Source: Amorphophallus konjac
Taxonomy: Eukaryota > Streptophyta > Magnoliopsida > Alismatales > Araceae
Length of the DNA: 64,000 nt
Reading direction: 5' to 3'
Assembly: GCA_022559845.1 (NCBI GenBank)
Contig: CM040129.1
Span: 1,054,001 to 1,118,000 of the forward strand
The notes beneath the pieces were generated by a model. That model made no database searches. It saw only the letters and a program-made list of their open reading frames with translations, and was not told the DNA's origin. The position numbers were made by a program, and so were the translations under genes. Shown here piece by piece: positions 58,801-61,960 of this stretch (positions within the stretch are counted from its first letter, which is position 1; each line of letters starts with the position of its first letter).

Positions 58801-58906
58801 AAAAAGACCAGCCATGTCGACAGTACAATCCTTGTGGCTGTCAATCTGCTTGTGGAAAGCAATGTCCCTGCCTTGTGAACAGTACATGTTGTGAAAAATA
58901 TTGTGG
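6704..58906 (+). CDS. CLF: E(z)/CLF-type Polycomb H3K27 methyltransferase, exons 1-11, 3' partial
   Basis: This is the catalytic subunit of plant PRC2, which trimethylates histone H3 K27 in the nucleus to silence developmental genes. The spliced frame is open for 2099 nt (699 codons plus 2 nt): 6704-6766, 8810-8911, 26497-26819, 31361-31522, 32114-32198, 32404-32547, 32663-32710, 32786-32854, 32986-33713, 58450-58603, 58686-58906. All introns are GT-AG and phases match at each junction. Landmarks are PPYTTWIFLDRNQRMTEDQS (~157-176), GRRRIYYDQN (~180), LFCRRCLVFDCRLHGCSQ (~287-304), basic KRNNKRVAERV (~427-437), NSCLIARNLLSG (~574) and the first CXC half (from ~669). Arabidopsis CLF is ~900 aa, so about 200 residues, including SET, lie beyond the window. 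The KKDQPCRQ and ACGKQCPCL text resembles CLF more than SWN. That paralogue choice is from memory and less certain than the family. Confidence 0.9.
6767..8809 (+). other. Intron 1 (2.0 kb), no gene or clear mobile element
   Basis: Bounded by GTGCGT and TTTTTGCAG. The sequence is AT-rich unique-looking DNA, and the short open frames in it have no family resemblance. Confidence 0.7.
8810..8911 (+). CDS. CLF: CLF exon 2
   Basis: 34 codons after acceptor TTTTTGCAG, including VMSLIDSMKKQVINDRYNFI, ending AAG|GTCCAT in phase 0. This helical segment corresponds to the start of the E(z) N-terminal region that contacts EED/FIE-type subunits. Confidence 0.88.
8912..10346 (+). other. Intron 2, left native part
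   Basis: AT-rich intron sequence with a TA/AT microsatellite at 9004-9024 and a GT-rich stretch around 9820-9850. No coding signal or terminal-repeat structure was seen before the copia LTR at 10347. Confidence 0.6.
10347..10553 (-). repeat. copia 3' LTR
   Basis: Starts on the minus strand at TGTAGAGAAACAGGAG (10553 side), next to polypurine TGAGGGGGAA at 10554-10563. It aligns along its length with 14081-14288, with moderate divergence, so the insertion is not recent. Confidence 0.8.
10554..10910 (-). pseudogene. copia RNase H fragment
   Basis: Minus-strand text contains the C-terminal Ty1/copia RNase H signature: an NVEAEYKAM-like start near 10900, the LYCDNKAAINIANNP-like segment around 10760-10800, and a final QVVDVFTKAM near 10640. 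Frameshifts and a stop split it. It joins directly to integrase sequence at about 10910 with no reverse transcriptase between them. Confidence 0.75.
10911..11830 (-). pseudogene. copia integrase and pre-integrase fragment
   Basis: The minus-strand frame 11318-10911 carries the integrase core end: IQVFRDMVHTKQVKMIRSNN, CPYSPQQNGVVEHTN (the conserved catalytic Glu context) and a PLFPLLPWVFGV tail. Frame 11827-11600 has a pre-integrase-like segment (DLGTGEMI, EVDGLYIF). Stops and frameshifts interrupt between them. It is not functional. Confidence 0.8.
11831..13062 (-). pseudogene. copia gag with CCHC knuckle
   Basis: The start frame at 13062 (MMADTHSIASETSS, then KLTQSNYASWEMYIAGYEKL) is typical of plant Ty1/copia gag. 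A CNHCGRTNH zinc-knuckle segment is seen on the minus strand near 12260-12290, followed by degraded linker towards the protease region. Frameshifted throughout. Confidence 0.75.
13130..13440 (-). repeat. Direct duplication in copia leader
   Basis: The segment starting CCCCAGAGAGGGTCCAA at ~13138 recurs at ~13320 with the same following GGCAAAGGAAGAAGAT and AAAGGGACTAGGAAAAGCAT. The period is about 185 bp, two copies, in the leader upstream of gag. Confidence 0.8.
14069..14080 (-). other. copia primer-binding site
   Basis: The minus strand reads TGGTATTAGAGC. This matches the usual Ty1/copia initiator-Met tRNA primer site (TGGTATCAGAGC) with one change and lies next to the 5' LTR, which fixes element orientation. 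Confidence 0.8.
14081..14288 (-). repeat. copia 5' LTR
   Basis: Runs from TGAAAGAGCAC (primer-site side) to TTTCTACA. Pairs with 10347-10553. Confidence 0.8.
15560..15870 (+). repeat. Dyad-symmetric array in LTR A1
   Basis: About ten degenerate units of the form ACCGGAGGGGGTCCCCCTCCGGT, each a near-palindrome centred on GGTCC, spaced ~27-35 bp. It sits 60 bp upstream of a TATA-like sequence. The sequence differs wholly from the arrays at the same place in the other LTR copies. Confidence 0.85.
15927..15940 (+). promoter_or_regulatory. TATA-like element of LTR A1
   Basis: GGCTATAAAAAGGG directly after the GC-rich array fits a plant TATA box and would place transcription start in the last ~330 bp of the LTR (before the nested insertion). 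Confidence 0.55.
15981..17285. mobile_element. PIF/Harbinger-like Pack element carrying a gene fragment
   Basis: The left end TAGGGTGTTTGG and the reverse complement of the right end TGGGGTGTTTGG form 12-bp terminal inverted repeats. Both sides are flanked by TTA (15978-15980, 17286-17288), the 3-bp target duplication usual for PIF/Harbinger. Subterminal regions are AT-rich, while the core (16150-17110) is very GC-rich and contains plant coding sequence. No transposase is present, so it would need one in trans. It is nested in LTR A1. Confidence 0.7.
16662..17021 (+). pseudogene. Captured lipid-transfer-protein (LTP_2/LTPG-like) fragment
   Basis: The 119-codon frame has a signal-peptide-like start (GWVGFLLAVACMAVASVYC), then CNTAITSLVDCLSYV, the TCC pair and SCLCEAF. 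These are the first six cysteines of the plant eight-cysteine motif of non-specific lipid transfer proteins, which are secreted and often GPI-anchored. The last two cysteines are missing: after NITKAVG the sequence becomes Ala-rich and ends. It lies between the inverted repeats of a Pack-PIF-like element, so it is most likely a captured first exon. Whether it is expressed is unknown. Confidence 0.75.
17672..17760 (+). other. Conserved leader with mini-ORF downstream of LTR A1
   Basis: Directly after the LTR, the ATG at 17673 begins an 11-codon frame (MPPTGGPSEL, stop at 17703-17705). The segment CCCCCCACGGGGGG is self-complementary. Nearly the same leader follows LTR A3 at 61902 (MSPTGCPSEL...), although the two LTRs are diverged. 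No standard tRNA primer site is seen here. Confidence 0.55.
17849..18635 (+). pseudogene. Plant-mobile-domain-like ORF, left part
   Basis: A frame following a possible intron acceptor (TTGTAG at ~17845) reads MENLFSPYRGLSIVASG, VKRGGFYRYERLGG, then after a stop (18323-18325) and frameshift ASWELSGKHKAISDSASGW and GATEWLMGMLHRYNRLLEH. The W-L-x-G-M-L-x-R-Y pattern resembles plant mobile domain (PMD) proteins carried by some LTR elements and MULEs. It is cut at 18635 by the insertion of another LTR. The right part resumes at 25237. Confidence 0.45.
18786..21968 (-). CDS. RTE LINE ORF: APE endonuclease plus reverse transcriptase, intact
   Basis: The 1060-codon frame is open. It shows, in order: N-terminal 23-residue repeats (~33-100), APE-like endonuclease (LATWNIGTLTGKG ~116, CLQETRWKG ~143, GGDLNGHVGIDNRG ~245, THISQIDYFLIRK ~308), then reverse transcriptase (KALGLDGLPIEVWKG, YRGIKLMSHTMKLWERVID, FLDLEKAYDRVPRELIWW, HQGSALSPYLFALVMDE and the catalytic CMLFADDIVLIDE), and a C-terminal region (RWFGHVFRRP, RGRPKMRWCDVI). 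Protein of this type nicks target DNA and primes reverse transcription there. The full open frame suggests recent activity. It is antisense to CLF. Confidence 0.9.
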   Translation of the reverse strand: MLGRQPAVKFCHISNMNSDPNTLCANARAFPVSDALHRNPDGMTSEQGPARAFPVSDALHRNPDGMTSEQGLARASPVSDAPQWRPIAVSNRQGFSCGVGRTRVKKQVQKHRIRLATWNIGTLTGKGLELVKLMKDRRVNIACLQETRWKGHKAKDIDGYKIWYTGNNNSRNGVAIIIDKNLKDRVVEVNRLGDRLMVIKLILGDDILNIISAYAPQVGLEESIKKQFWEAIDSLIQNIPSEERIFIGGDLNGHVGIDNRGYERIHGGLGFGNRNDMGTTILDFAMAYDLAIINTFFKKRDEHLITYKSGTHISQIDYFLIRKVDRVLCKDCKVIPGESLAPQHRLLVMDVTIPKFKRKIIINNYSKIKWWNLKGKSLETFKNHLLKENIWNLEQETNVMWNNVTNCITRVAKQLLGESKGKKNLEKETWWWSEEIQNTIKIKKECFKVWQANKNAQTLEAYKIAKKRAKKIVSEAKSKAFEDLYNKLGTREGEKDIFKLAKLRERKTRDLDHVRCIKGEDQRVLTKDLEIKGRWHSYFQKLLNGDSVKDLSLEGTQESTIFDKYQYFRCIKMSEVEDALRKMKVGKALGLDGLPIEVWKGLGDIGIQWLTKFFNKILKERRMPEVWRKSVVVPFYKNKGDIQSCNNYRGIKLMSHTMKLWERVIDKRLRGMTTVSENQFGFMPNRSTTEAIFLLRQLMEKYREMRKDLYIVFLDLEKAYDRVPRELIWWTLRKKGISQGYVDLIKDMYDGAITSVRTIAGETGEFPVSIGLHQGSALSPYLFALVMDEVTKQLHDDIPWCMLFADDIVLIDESIDALNAKLERWRLALESKGFKISRSKSEFMHCNFSNGSVVQEDMVLIDGHNIPKSSSFRYLGSIIQENGEIYDDVTHRIKAGWLRWRSASGVLCDRRMPVKLKRRFYRTAVRPALLYGTECWAVRKEHIHKMCVAEMRMLRWMCDKTKKDKIRNERIRKDLGIAPIDSKMRENRLRWFGHVFRRPNSAPVKRCDQILVDASKRARGRPKMRWCDVIRKDISSLSLNMNIALDRNLWRNRIHVADPN
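21700..21905 (-). repeat. 69-bp tandem repeats in the LINE ORF start
   Basis: Three in-frame units of 23 codons (RAFPVSDALHRNPDGMTSEQ-type), two almost identical and one diverged. Copy 3 is truncated just inside the innermost unit, so it lacks the other two. Confidence 0.85.
22205..24035. repeat. Dispersed array of short inverted repeats GTAACGG...CCGTCAC
   Basis: About eleven small dyads in the solo LTR share arms of the form TGTAACGG and CCGTCACA with a 10-14 nt loop. Examples lie near 22210, 22240 (perfect GTAACGCA/TGCGTTAC arms), 23211, 23262, 23293, 23322, 23874, 23907, 23973 and 24005. Loop sequences differ while the arms are kept. Confidence 0.8.
25237..25690 (+). pseudogene. Plant-mobile-domain-like ORF, right part
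   Basis: It continues the 17849-18635 reading after the inserted LTR. It reads FNTFTTAEGETSVNLWSFHR, FDLPIFGHPYEEMFLDDLHR and GEYGFPLSFRFLMKVW, the conserved later half of PMD-like proteins, broken by stops and one frameshift. It ends near an AAATGGGGGGAACA purine tract that could be a polypurine tract, although no 3' LTR follows. Confidence 0.5.
25691..26496 (+). other. Intron 2, right part
   Basis: AT-rich intron sequence with a TA-rich microsatellite at 26141-26182, ending in the polypyrimidine acceptor TTTTCTTTCAG. No gene. Confidence 0.6.
26497..26819 (+). CDS. CLF: CLF exon 3
   Basis: 107 codons plus 2 nt, from KRMEENKQKLCGITNHAYHL to PPYTTWIFLDR. The donor is GACAG|GTGAAA. It includes the loop and basic stretch before the conserved IKLPEVPKLPPYTTW block. 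Confidence 0.92.
26820..27355 (+). other. Intron 3, left native part
   Basis: AT-rich intron sequence. No gene or repeat structure recognised. Confidence 0.6.
27356..27584. mobile_element. Small MITE
   Basis: The left end GGCCCTCTTTGTTATTAG pairs imperfectly with the reverse complement of the right end, GGCTCACTTTGTTAACGGG. TGA flanks both sides. At ~229 bp and non-coding, the size fits a MITE. Superfamily is uncertain: the 3-bp flank fits PIF, while the GGCCC..TTTGTT end also occurs in hAT MITEs. Confidence 0.55.
27990..28400 (-). pseudogene. Captured leucine-rich-repeat gene fragment
   Basis: On the minus strand, NITTAGINLLSGPIPASM, then FPDLHAMAALTYFD and, in a shifted frame, LASLQVLGLSHNHLAGPI are LRR units of the plant L-x-x-L-x-L-x-x-N-x-L-x-G-x-I-P type. 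At least two frameshifts break it. The parent could be a receptor-like protein or kinase, and the fragment is too short to say which. Confidence 0.65.
28562..29392 (-). pseudogene. Chimeric frame with NLR coiled-coil (Rx_N) fragment
   Basis: The open 276-codon minus frame seems composed of different pieces. Residues ~7-45 contain a hydrophobic helix (WTFCALLGLLVLVFALTIF) like a membrane segment. Residues ~135-205 read VWIRATVDDAENMEITDESV, HWLRELQ and DAAEDLLDEFPYEA, which is the Rx N-terminal coiled-coil domain of plant CC-NLR immune receptors. No NB-ARC follows. It is bounded by the Pack-MULE-like repeats, so it is best read as captured exons fused by the element. Expression is unknown. Confidence 0.65.
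29697..31360 (+). other. Intron 3, right native part
   Basis: AT-rich intron sequence. A LINE- or SINE-like tail is conceivable near 30040-30180, but no ends could be defined. It ends with acceptor TTTTTTGCAG. Confidence 0.55.
31361..31522 (+). CDS. CLF: CLF exon 4
   Basis: Codes NQRMTEDQSVVGRRRIYYD, then EALICSDSEEE and a Glu-rich acidic stretch ending EDYVLR. The donor is CG|GTTGGT. Confidence 0.93.
32114..32198 (+). CDS. CLF: CLF exon 5
   Basis: Codes MTIQEAGLSDRVLDSLAQCF and ERKPCEIK. Acceptor TTTCAG, donor AAG|GTATGC. Confidence 0.92.
32404..32547 (+). CDS. CLF: CLF exon 6
   Basis: 48 codons from ARYESIVKAG to the conserved LDSFDNLFCRRCL. The donor is CTG|GTCAGC. It starts the Cys-rich zinc-binding block. 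Confidence 0.92.
32663..32710 (+). CDS. CLF: CLF exon 7
   Basis: A 16-codon exon coding VFDCRLHGCSQDLVFP, which completes the Cys-rich block. Donor CCT|GTAAGT. Confidence 0.93.
32786..32854 (+). CDS. CLF: CLF exon 8
   Basis: 23 codons, SEKQMPWSNIDEGIPCGSSC then YRL. Acceptor ATATTAG, donor CTT|GTAAGC. The frame differs from the longest open frame here and is fixed by the phase of its neighbours. Confidence 0.88.
32986..33713 (+). CDS. CLF: CLF exon 9
   Basis: 242 codons plus 2 nt. Ser/Lys-rich linker, then the nuclear localisation region (KRNNKRVAERVLVCIRKRQK), an ASDSDS stretch, and the SANT-like ISWKVIEKGLLAKGIEIFGR. The donor is AAT AG|GTCAGT, splitting the Ser of GRNSCLIARN. Confidence 0.92.
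33714..34776 (+). other. Intron 9, left native part
   Basis: Bounded by GTCAGT. AT-rich with no gene. The first solo LTR of the nest starts at 34777. Confidence 0.6.
34790..35200 (-). repeat. GC-rich dyad array of LTR A4
   Basis: Degenerate units built on GGGGTCGACCCC/GGGTCGACC and GGGGTTGACC with AGTTAGCC spacers, about ten copies. Several units contain TTGACC. Confidence 0.8.
35690..36600 (-). repeat. AT-rich tandem array of LTR A4 with TTGACT cores
   Basis: About 25 degenerate ~30-bp units of the type AAGTCAAGAAATGACAGAAA with TACC or CCTAG spacers. On the minus strand many units read TTTCTTGACT, which contains the W-box core TTGACT. Confidence 0.8.
36614..36860 (-). repeat. 30-bp tandem array of LTR A4
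   Basis: About eight units of ACCAGAAACAAATTCAACGG-type text with period close to 30 bp. The related array in A2 lies at 46290-46440 in the opposite orientation, which supports the homology of the two LTRs. Confidence 0.8.
37195..39046 (-). mobile_element. Solo LTR B1
   Basis: The ends are TATTGGAAGC (first G of TG mutated to A) and CCGTGGTCAACA, flanked by TAAAC on both sides (37190-37194 and 39047-39051). The inside order on the plus strand is a GGTCAAATGACC-type array (37370-37700), TATAAATAGACC (37775), GTTTGTAATTAT text, an AT-rich array (38400-38700) and the shared block reversed (38838-38942). No internal genes. It is inserted in LTR A4. Confidence 0.85.
37370..37710. repeat. GGTCAAATGACC dyad array of LTR B1
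   Basis: At least nine units such as GAGGTCAAATGACCCC, GAGGTCAAGCGACCC and GGGTCACTTGACCCC. Each is nearly palindromic and most contain GGTCAA or TTGACC, the W-box core. Confidence 0.85.
39198..39889. mobile_element. hAT-type non-autonomous element, copy A
   Basis: Starts CATTGTCTTCAATAGGCG and ends CGTCTTGACAACCATG. ATGATAAC flanks both sides (39190-39197 and 39890-39897), an 8-bp target duplication as expected for hAT. It is rich in CCTAGGCGACAAGGC-type text near both ends, and no frame of note occurs. A relative (copy B) lies at 62177-62968. Confidence 0.85.
39898..40559. other. Unassigned sequence between hAT copy A and LTR B-like relic
   Basis: Intron-like DNA to ~40070, then mixed sequence with GGGGTTCAACA at 40127 (like the end of A-type LTRs). 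No boundaries could be fixed and no gene is supported. Confidence 0.4.
40798..40951. mobile_element. MITE with GGCAGT...ACTGCC ends
   Basis: Left GGCAGTATCGGTTTCGGCC and right TTTCGGTCCGAAACTGCC are inverted repeats. 154 bp, full of TTTCGG/CCGAAA. A similar right end occurs at 53200 upstream of the hAT transposase relic. No target duplication was resolved. It interrupts the B-like relic. Confidence 0.6.
42077..42372 (+). repeat. 63-bp tandem repeat, open in one frame
   Basis: Four units of 21 codons, each starting GVRPFAS or GVRPSVR/Q in translation. Because the period is a multiple of three, the frame stays open; no protein family is recognised. It lies at the right end of the B-like relic. 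Confidence 0.8.
42430..43155 (-). pseudogene. hAT transposase relic, C-terminal tail
   Basis: The minus-strand text after the dimerisation part is low-complexity: EIELGRYSESDSRPANPRMV, then AVSATTSGGMYALTSAF and a Ser/Gly/Tyr-rich run (YSYSEGGYDSQSQYG). Such S/G/Y-rich tails are common in plant BED-hAT proteins. It is separated from the previous part by solo LTR B2. Confidence 0.5.
43161..44843 (+). mobile_element. Solo LTR B2
   Basis: The ends are TGTTGGCCACGG and GCTTCCAACA, flanked by GTGTC on both sides (43156-43160 and 44844-44848). It carries the shared block (43277-43385), an AT-rich module (43540-43790), the GTCGACTGTACAAAG segment (44030) and a GGGTCG dyad array (44450-44720) with GGTCTATTTATAGAAG at 44397. 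1.68 kb, no internal genes. It cuts the hAT transposase relic. Confidence 0.87.
44849..45931 (-). pseudogene. hAT transposase relic, dimerisation part
   Basis: Minus-strand reading from 45931: a GYFLNPRFMYNANANVDGEE-like segment (~45745-45690), later NSWWIMVNNRDLDSN, then SASQCKRNWNTFNLVHSKVR and LENFVYCHYNMRLR (~45250-45150). This is the hAT C-terminal dimerisation domain (the S-x-x-E/K-R-x-W-S/N-x-F pattern). Stops are present (for example in KVLS*TTSAS). It is bounded by two solo LTRs. Confidence 0.75.
46650..48070 (+). repeat. 59-bp tandem array with TTGACT cores (LTR A2)
   Basis: From 46864 the unit GGAATAACCTCGTCATTTGA followed by CTTCTTGGGTATTCC repeats with an exact 59-bp period about nine times, and two more units follow the LINE. 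Before it lie looser units. Almost every unit carries TTTGACTTC, containing TTGACT. Confidence 0.9.
47402..47960 (+). mobile_element. RTE LINE copy 2, 5'-truncated
   Basis: The 3' ~550 bp of the same family as copies 1 and 3, ending in a GATGATGATG tail. ATTGGAAATAA flanks both sides (47391-47401 and 47961-47971), an 11-bp duplication. The first 7-8 bases (TCCTATGT) are not LINE sequence but the inverted copy of ACATAGGA at 47413-47420. The last 149 codons of the ORF are open (47477-47926). Confidence 0.9.
48240..49010 (+). repeat. ~30-bp array GGGGGTATTTCTGCAATTTTCC (degenerate)
   Basis: About 25 units, each a GGGGTATTTCTGYAATTTT core followed by a variable CC-x-CCATCG linker, period 28-31 bp. 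Similar text in lower order occurs in LTR A1 (14680-15120). Confidence 0.9.
49430..49870 (+). repeat. GC-rich dyad array of LTR A2 with a 30-nt C run
   Basis: Units of GGGGGAGCTCCCCCGGTG type and GGGGAACCCCCCGGTG type, about twelve, separated by GTAGCAGAG. A C homopolymer spans 49774-49803. Long homopolymers are error-prone in assemblies, so its length is doubtful. Confidence 0.8.
50420..51960 (-). pseudogene. hAT transposase relic: BED finger and DUF659
   Basis: Minus strand from ATG at ~51950: DPGWTHLNLVDVERRKVKCN, CGKEIHGRITKGKTHLA (BED zinc finger, C-x2-C...H), then after degraded linker MLDAIAEVDPGFK (51293), WRKLMQKRKYLYWLPCATH and DLILEDIRKDKNVKKLI (51008-50780), the DUF659/RNase H-like part of plant hAT transposases. 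It stops at LTR A2 and continues at 45931. At least five stops or frameshifts, and some catalytic residues cannot be placed. Confidence 0.75.
51990..52715. repeat. ~152-bp tandem repeat
   Basis: AT-rich units with GCTAATTAGG, TTTGGGGATTT and ACATTCAATGAAACTTAATTG recur near 52073, 52225, 52377, 52531 and 52675, period about 152 bp, 4-5 copies. It lies just upstream of the hAT transposase start on its strand and may be its subterminal or promoter repeat. Confidence 0.8.
52716..53200 (-). other. Probable 5' end of the hAT element
   Basis: GC-rich leader-like sequence followed by TTTCGG/CCGAAA-rich sequence ending CGAAACTGCC at 53200, the same end as the MITE at 40798-40951. The position upstream of the BED finger fits the terminus of the parent element, but its other terminus was not identified. 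Confidence 0.4.
53201..55317. other. Intron 9 sequence without a supported gene
   Basis: A short GC-rich start with a 53302-53559 frame of no known family, then AT-rich intron sequence. CTAGGTGAC/CCTAGGTGA text near 53710 and 54765-54830 may be a further eroded hAT MITE, but no ends could be set. Confidence 0.5.
55332..58300 (-). mobile_element. RTE LINE copy 3 (5'-truncated, frame broken)
   Basis: Flanked by TTTTTAGAAATGTA on both sides (55318-55331 and 58301-58314), a 14-bp target duplication. It has the same order as copy 1 from the (TCA)n tail (plus strand) to the endonuclease start, and ends where copy 1 enters its 23-residue repeats. In 1.35 kb compared, ~19 differences from copy 1. 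The ORF has stops at 55736-55738, 57194-57196, 57302-57304 and 57515-57517, so it is not coding-competent. It is antisense to CLF, 150 bp before exon 10. Confidence 0.92.
55361..58279 (-). pseudogene. RTE LINE ORF of copy 3, inactivated
   Basis: Keeps all landmarks: ATWNIGTLTGKG, GGDLNGHVGIDNRG, LEKAYDRVPRELIWW, CMLFADDIILIDE and RGRPKMRWCDVI. Four in-frame stops split it, each explained by one G:C to A:T change against copy 1 (two TGG codons to TAG or TGA, two CAA codons to TAA). No frameshift noticed. Confidence 0.9.
58450..58603 (+). CDS. CLF: CLF exon 10
   Basis: C completes the split Ser codon. The exon reads CLIARNLLSGMKSCSEIFQY, then AFRTGDGANLLAEGHG and DFSETM. Acceptor GGACAG, donor ATG|GTCTGC. 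It is separated from exon 9 by a 24.7-kb intron. Confidence 0.9.
58686..58906 (+). CDS. CLF: CLF exon 11 (first half of CXC)
   Basis: 73 codons plus 2 nt. Arg-rich FRRRSRFLRRRGRVRRLKYT, WKSAGYHSIRKRINEKKD, then the CXC cysteines in PCRQYNPCGCQSACGKQCPC and CCEKYCG. The donor is TGT GG|GTAAGT. The following exon (second CXC half) was not found before 64000. Confidence 0.93.
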
Positions 58907-60343
58907 GTAAGTTGATGCCTACTTATTGTCTGCAGTAATTGCTGAAACACCTGTCAATGATTCCTTGTTGCTATTGTTCTACGAGTTCTGATAACAAATA
59001 CATTTTACAAATATCTTTCCTTTGTTGTGGCAGATATAGCGAGGTAAATTTTATAATGCGAAGTTGGTGGATTATATTTCGGAGCTGTTTAGAGCCTTAG
59101 AATAATTATGCCGGGAATTCCCTGGTCCTACTATTGTTCATGCTTCACTTTGATTTGAATCTAAATTATAATGCAACTCCACATTTTTTAATGTGTTTCA
59201 CAGGACATAATTTTATTGAAGATCTGGATTTGTCACAGCCACACCTTCTATAAGATTGATCCCCTGTCCCCGTATTATAGATTTTGACTTGACCTGACTC
59301 TTCCTTACTATTTTTTGCCAGCAATCTTTTTTCAGGGGTGTTTAAACTGGGGAGTGGGGGACATCCTAGCATCTTGCTGGGAACACCCGGATTACACATT
59401 TTTGAGGCGGCCACGGCTACAGGTCTTAGCTGTGTGAGGGCAAGCTATTGGACTATCAAACAAACACTTGCATACTCTAATGAACTCCCAACTAATTTTC
59501 TTACTGAAAGGGCTATACTTTTTCTAATATATTTTATTATGTAATATAAACAAAAAACTGATGTATACTTGATTGGAACCTTATTAGGATTTGGACTTAT
59601 ACTAGCGCATAAATTTCAGTTTTAATGCAATAGTTATTCAAAACCATAATTTTATTCCTAATAACACATTTAAAATGCCAACATTTGATTTTCTAGTGTC
59701 AAAAATTATCTAACTGCATGGATGTTTAATGATTATCTAATTATATTATGTTGCTGTTAAGTACCTTAACACAAGATTACCTACAGATTAGGAATGGTTC
59801 TTATTATCCCAAACACATAAATTGCATCATAAGCCCTTAAAGAAAATGTAATAATATTATAATAACAAGAAAGGAGGGGGTGGGTGGGAGGTAGTTGTCA
59901 CTGTACTTTTCTATATAATAGGAAGCTATACAGCATCCAAAGGACATAAATTTACATCATAAACACATAAAGAACGTATAGCAATGAGGGGGGAGGATGT
60001 TGGAAGTTTATGCAGTTTCCCTAAGAACCATGTGTACAAAGATTTGAAACTGAAATGAAGTTGATAAAAACTTAGGTGTTGTTGGTAAAACAATTTTGAA
60101 CCCTTTTGATATTATGTATGTGGACCTAAATAGGTAACGTGCAGCATGAAAATAATTCAGCATTGAGAAGGGCAAAAATGCTTTTCATGGCCTACACTGA
60201 TTTCCCCAAACTTTGTTTTTACCATTTAAATATATTTCGCAATGGCTGACAAATAAAATCTTTACCTAAGCGACGACATTATTTCAGAGCCTTCTGCTAC
60301 TGTCTTGATACGTTTAGGAATTGGTCTGTATGATGTGTGGCGT
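58907..60343 (+). other. Intron 11, left native part
   Basis: AT-rich with no gene. A loose duplication of CACATAAATTGCATCATAA / GACATAAATTTACATCATAA occurs near 59815 and 59943. Confidence 0.6.
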
Positions 60344-61900
60344 TGTTTTCACAAGCGGAATTAGGGGGATATAATATAAAGAAAAAAGATGATGCATAAT
60401 ATACATTATATGTAAAATGTATATTATATAATTGTAGACACATTCTGCGGATTTGTTTATCAGACAATTAGGGTTCAGGTGCTGGAGTAGTCGGTGTTTA
60501 TTTACATCGGTTCAGAGTTCAAACACTTTCGATTAATTGACAGAGAGACCCAAAGACCTTTCCAATATCAATTATGATATTGGGAGCATATATACAATTG
60601 CAACAACCGACATCCTTGAGAGGAGGTTCGGGTCTACATATGTCATAGTGAAGGAGGCATTGGTTAGCATGGGTTTCTTGGACCCTTGACAGAGTGAAGA
60701 TGCATTCTGAAATGACTCAAGTCCCTGAAGGGACCTTTACACAATTTCAAGAAATACATGGTATTTTTGTAATCCCTGAACATCTAAAAAAGGACATTTT
60801 TACGGTTATAGGACTTTGCAAAAGACTCAACTGTAAAATACATGACTTTTTAACAAATTGTAGATTACACAAGATGCCTCTATAAAAATGCAGGATAATT
60901 TCTAAGGATTACATGACATTTCTATAATCATAGAACACTACAGGGGTTTTCTTGTAGATTCAGGCAATTTTTCTTGTAATTTTTGATTAATTCAGGAAAT
61001 TACATAATTTCTTCCCACAAAAATTACAAAAAAGTACATAAACATACATCCAAGGGCATATATGCAAAAGCAGGGGCATATATGCAACAAACCCTCACTC
61101 CAGGTCTTCAAAAGAAACACAAGCACAAGTGGAGAACTCTGAATCTCCAAGAATTCCCGCAATCCGGATCAGTTCGAGTGTTCAAGTCTTCAAGTGTGTG
61201 TCAAATGGGGCCCATGGGGCCTTTTTATAGAGTTTGGAAACAATTATCCCTTTGAGGACCTACCTGGACCGGATAGGCTCCCTCAGGAGACCCATTGGGA
61301 TCGAATAAGTCATCTGTGGGCCCATCCGGACTGGATAGGTCCCCTGACAGGCTCCTTTAGGGGGCCCACCGTGACCGGATAGGTCCTCCACGGGCCTATC
61401 TGGATTGGATAGGTCCTGTCGGGGACCTATCTGGTCTGAATAGGTCTCTGCGGGAGCCTATCCGGACTGGATAGGTCCCGCGACTCTCTAGGTCGGATAA
61501 GGGAGAGGGGGGTCCACCCCCTATATAAATCCCATTTTTTATGGGTTTCCCTTGGATTTTTTGTGCTTTGGCCATGTGGAGAGGAGAAAACGACTCCTCC
61601 TTGGTGTTTTGTGTCTTGGTTTAATTTGCTTCTTGCGCTGCTTGTCGCGTGGGGAGACTCCGATCTTCTAGGATTTCTTCCCGAAAGAGCTCGTACACCC
61701 TGAGTTGTAAAGAATTTTTTTCTTGCATGATTTGCTTGTTGCGAGGGCATTTTTGTTGCTCTGAATGCCCAACAGGTTTTCTTGGGACTGATGTTTGACC
61801 CGGTGTCGTGACGGCATGGATTTTGTCATTTTGTGACTATCATCAGACTAATTTGATTTTTTTATGTTCCTCTATTGATTCGAGAAAATAACAGGTTCAA
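60344..61900 (+). mobile_element. LTR A3 (5' LTR)
   Basis: It starts TGTTTTCACAAGCGG, close to the A1/A2 start, and ends ACAGGTTCAA. It holds the shared block (60456-60545), an AT-rich module (60700-61080), a GGATAGGTCC-type array (61260-61490), CCCTATATAAATCCC (61523) and an end segment. ~1.56 kb. The conserved leader follows at 61901. The 3' LTR would lie beyond the window. Confidence 0.65.
61260..61490 (+). repeat. GGATAGGTCC array of LTR A3
   Basis: About eight units with GACCGGATAGG or CTGGATAGGTCC and GGGCCCA or GGGACCTATC spacers. It sits directly upstream of a TATA-like sequence, the same place as the dyad arrays of the other copies. Confidence 0.8.
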
Positions 61901-61960
61901 AATGTCCCCCACGGGATGTCCGTCTGAGTTGGAGGCGAGGCCGGATGACCCGTGAACTTC
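61901..61960 (+). other. Conserved leader with mini-ORF downstream of LTR A3
   Basis: ATG at 61902 opens an 18-codon frame (MSPTGCPSELEARPDDP, stop at 61953-61955). The first ten codons match the 17673 leader with two amino-acid changes and several silent ones. A possible intron acceptor (GTCTGCAG) follows at 62084. Confidence 0.55.

Noticed and set aside
59034..59043. A 10-nt possible micro-exon (ATATAGCGAG between CAG and GTAAAT) after CLF exon 11
   Set aside because: It would code GYSE after CCEKYC, but E(z) proteins continue with further CXC cysteines there. The splice match is probably chance.
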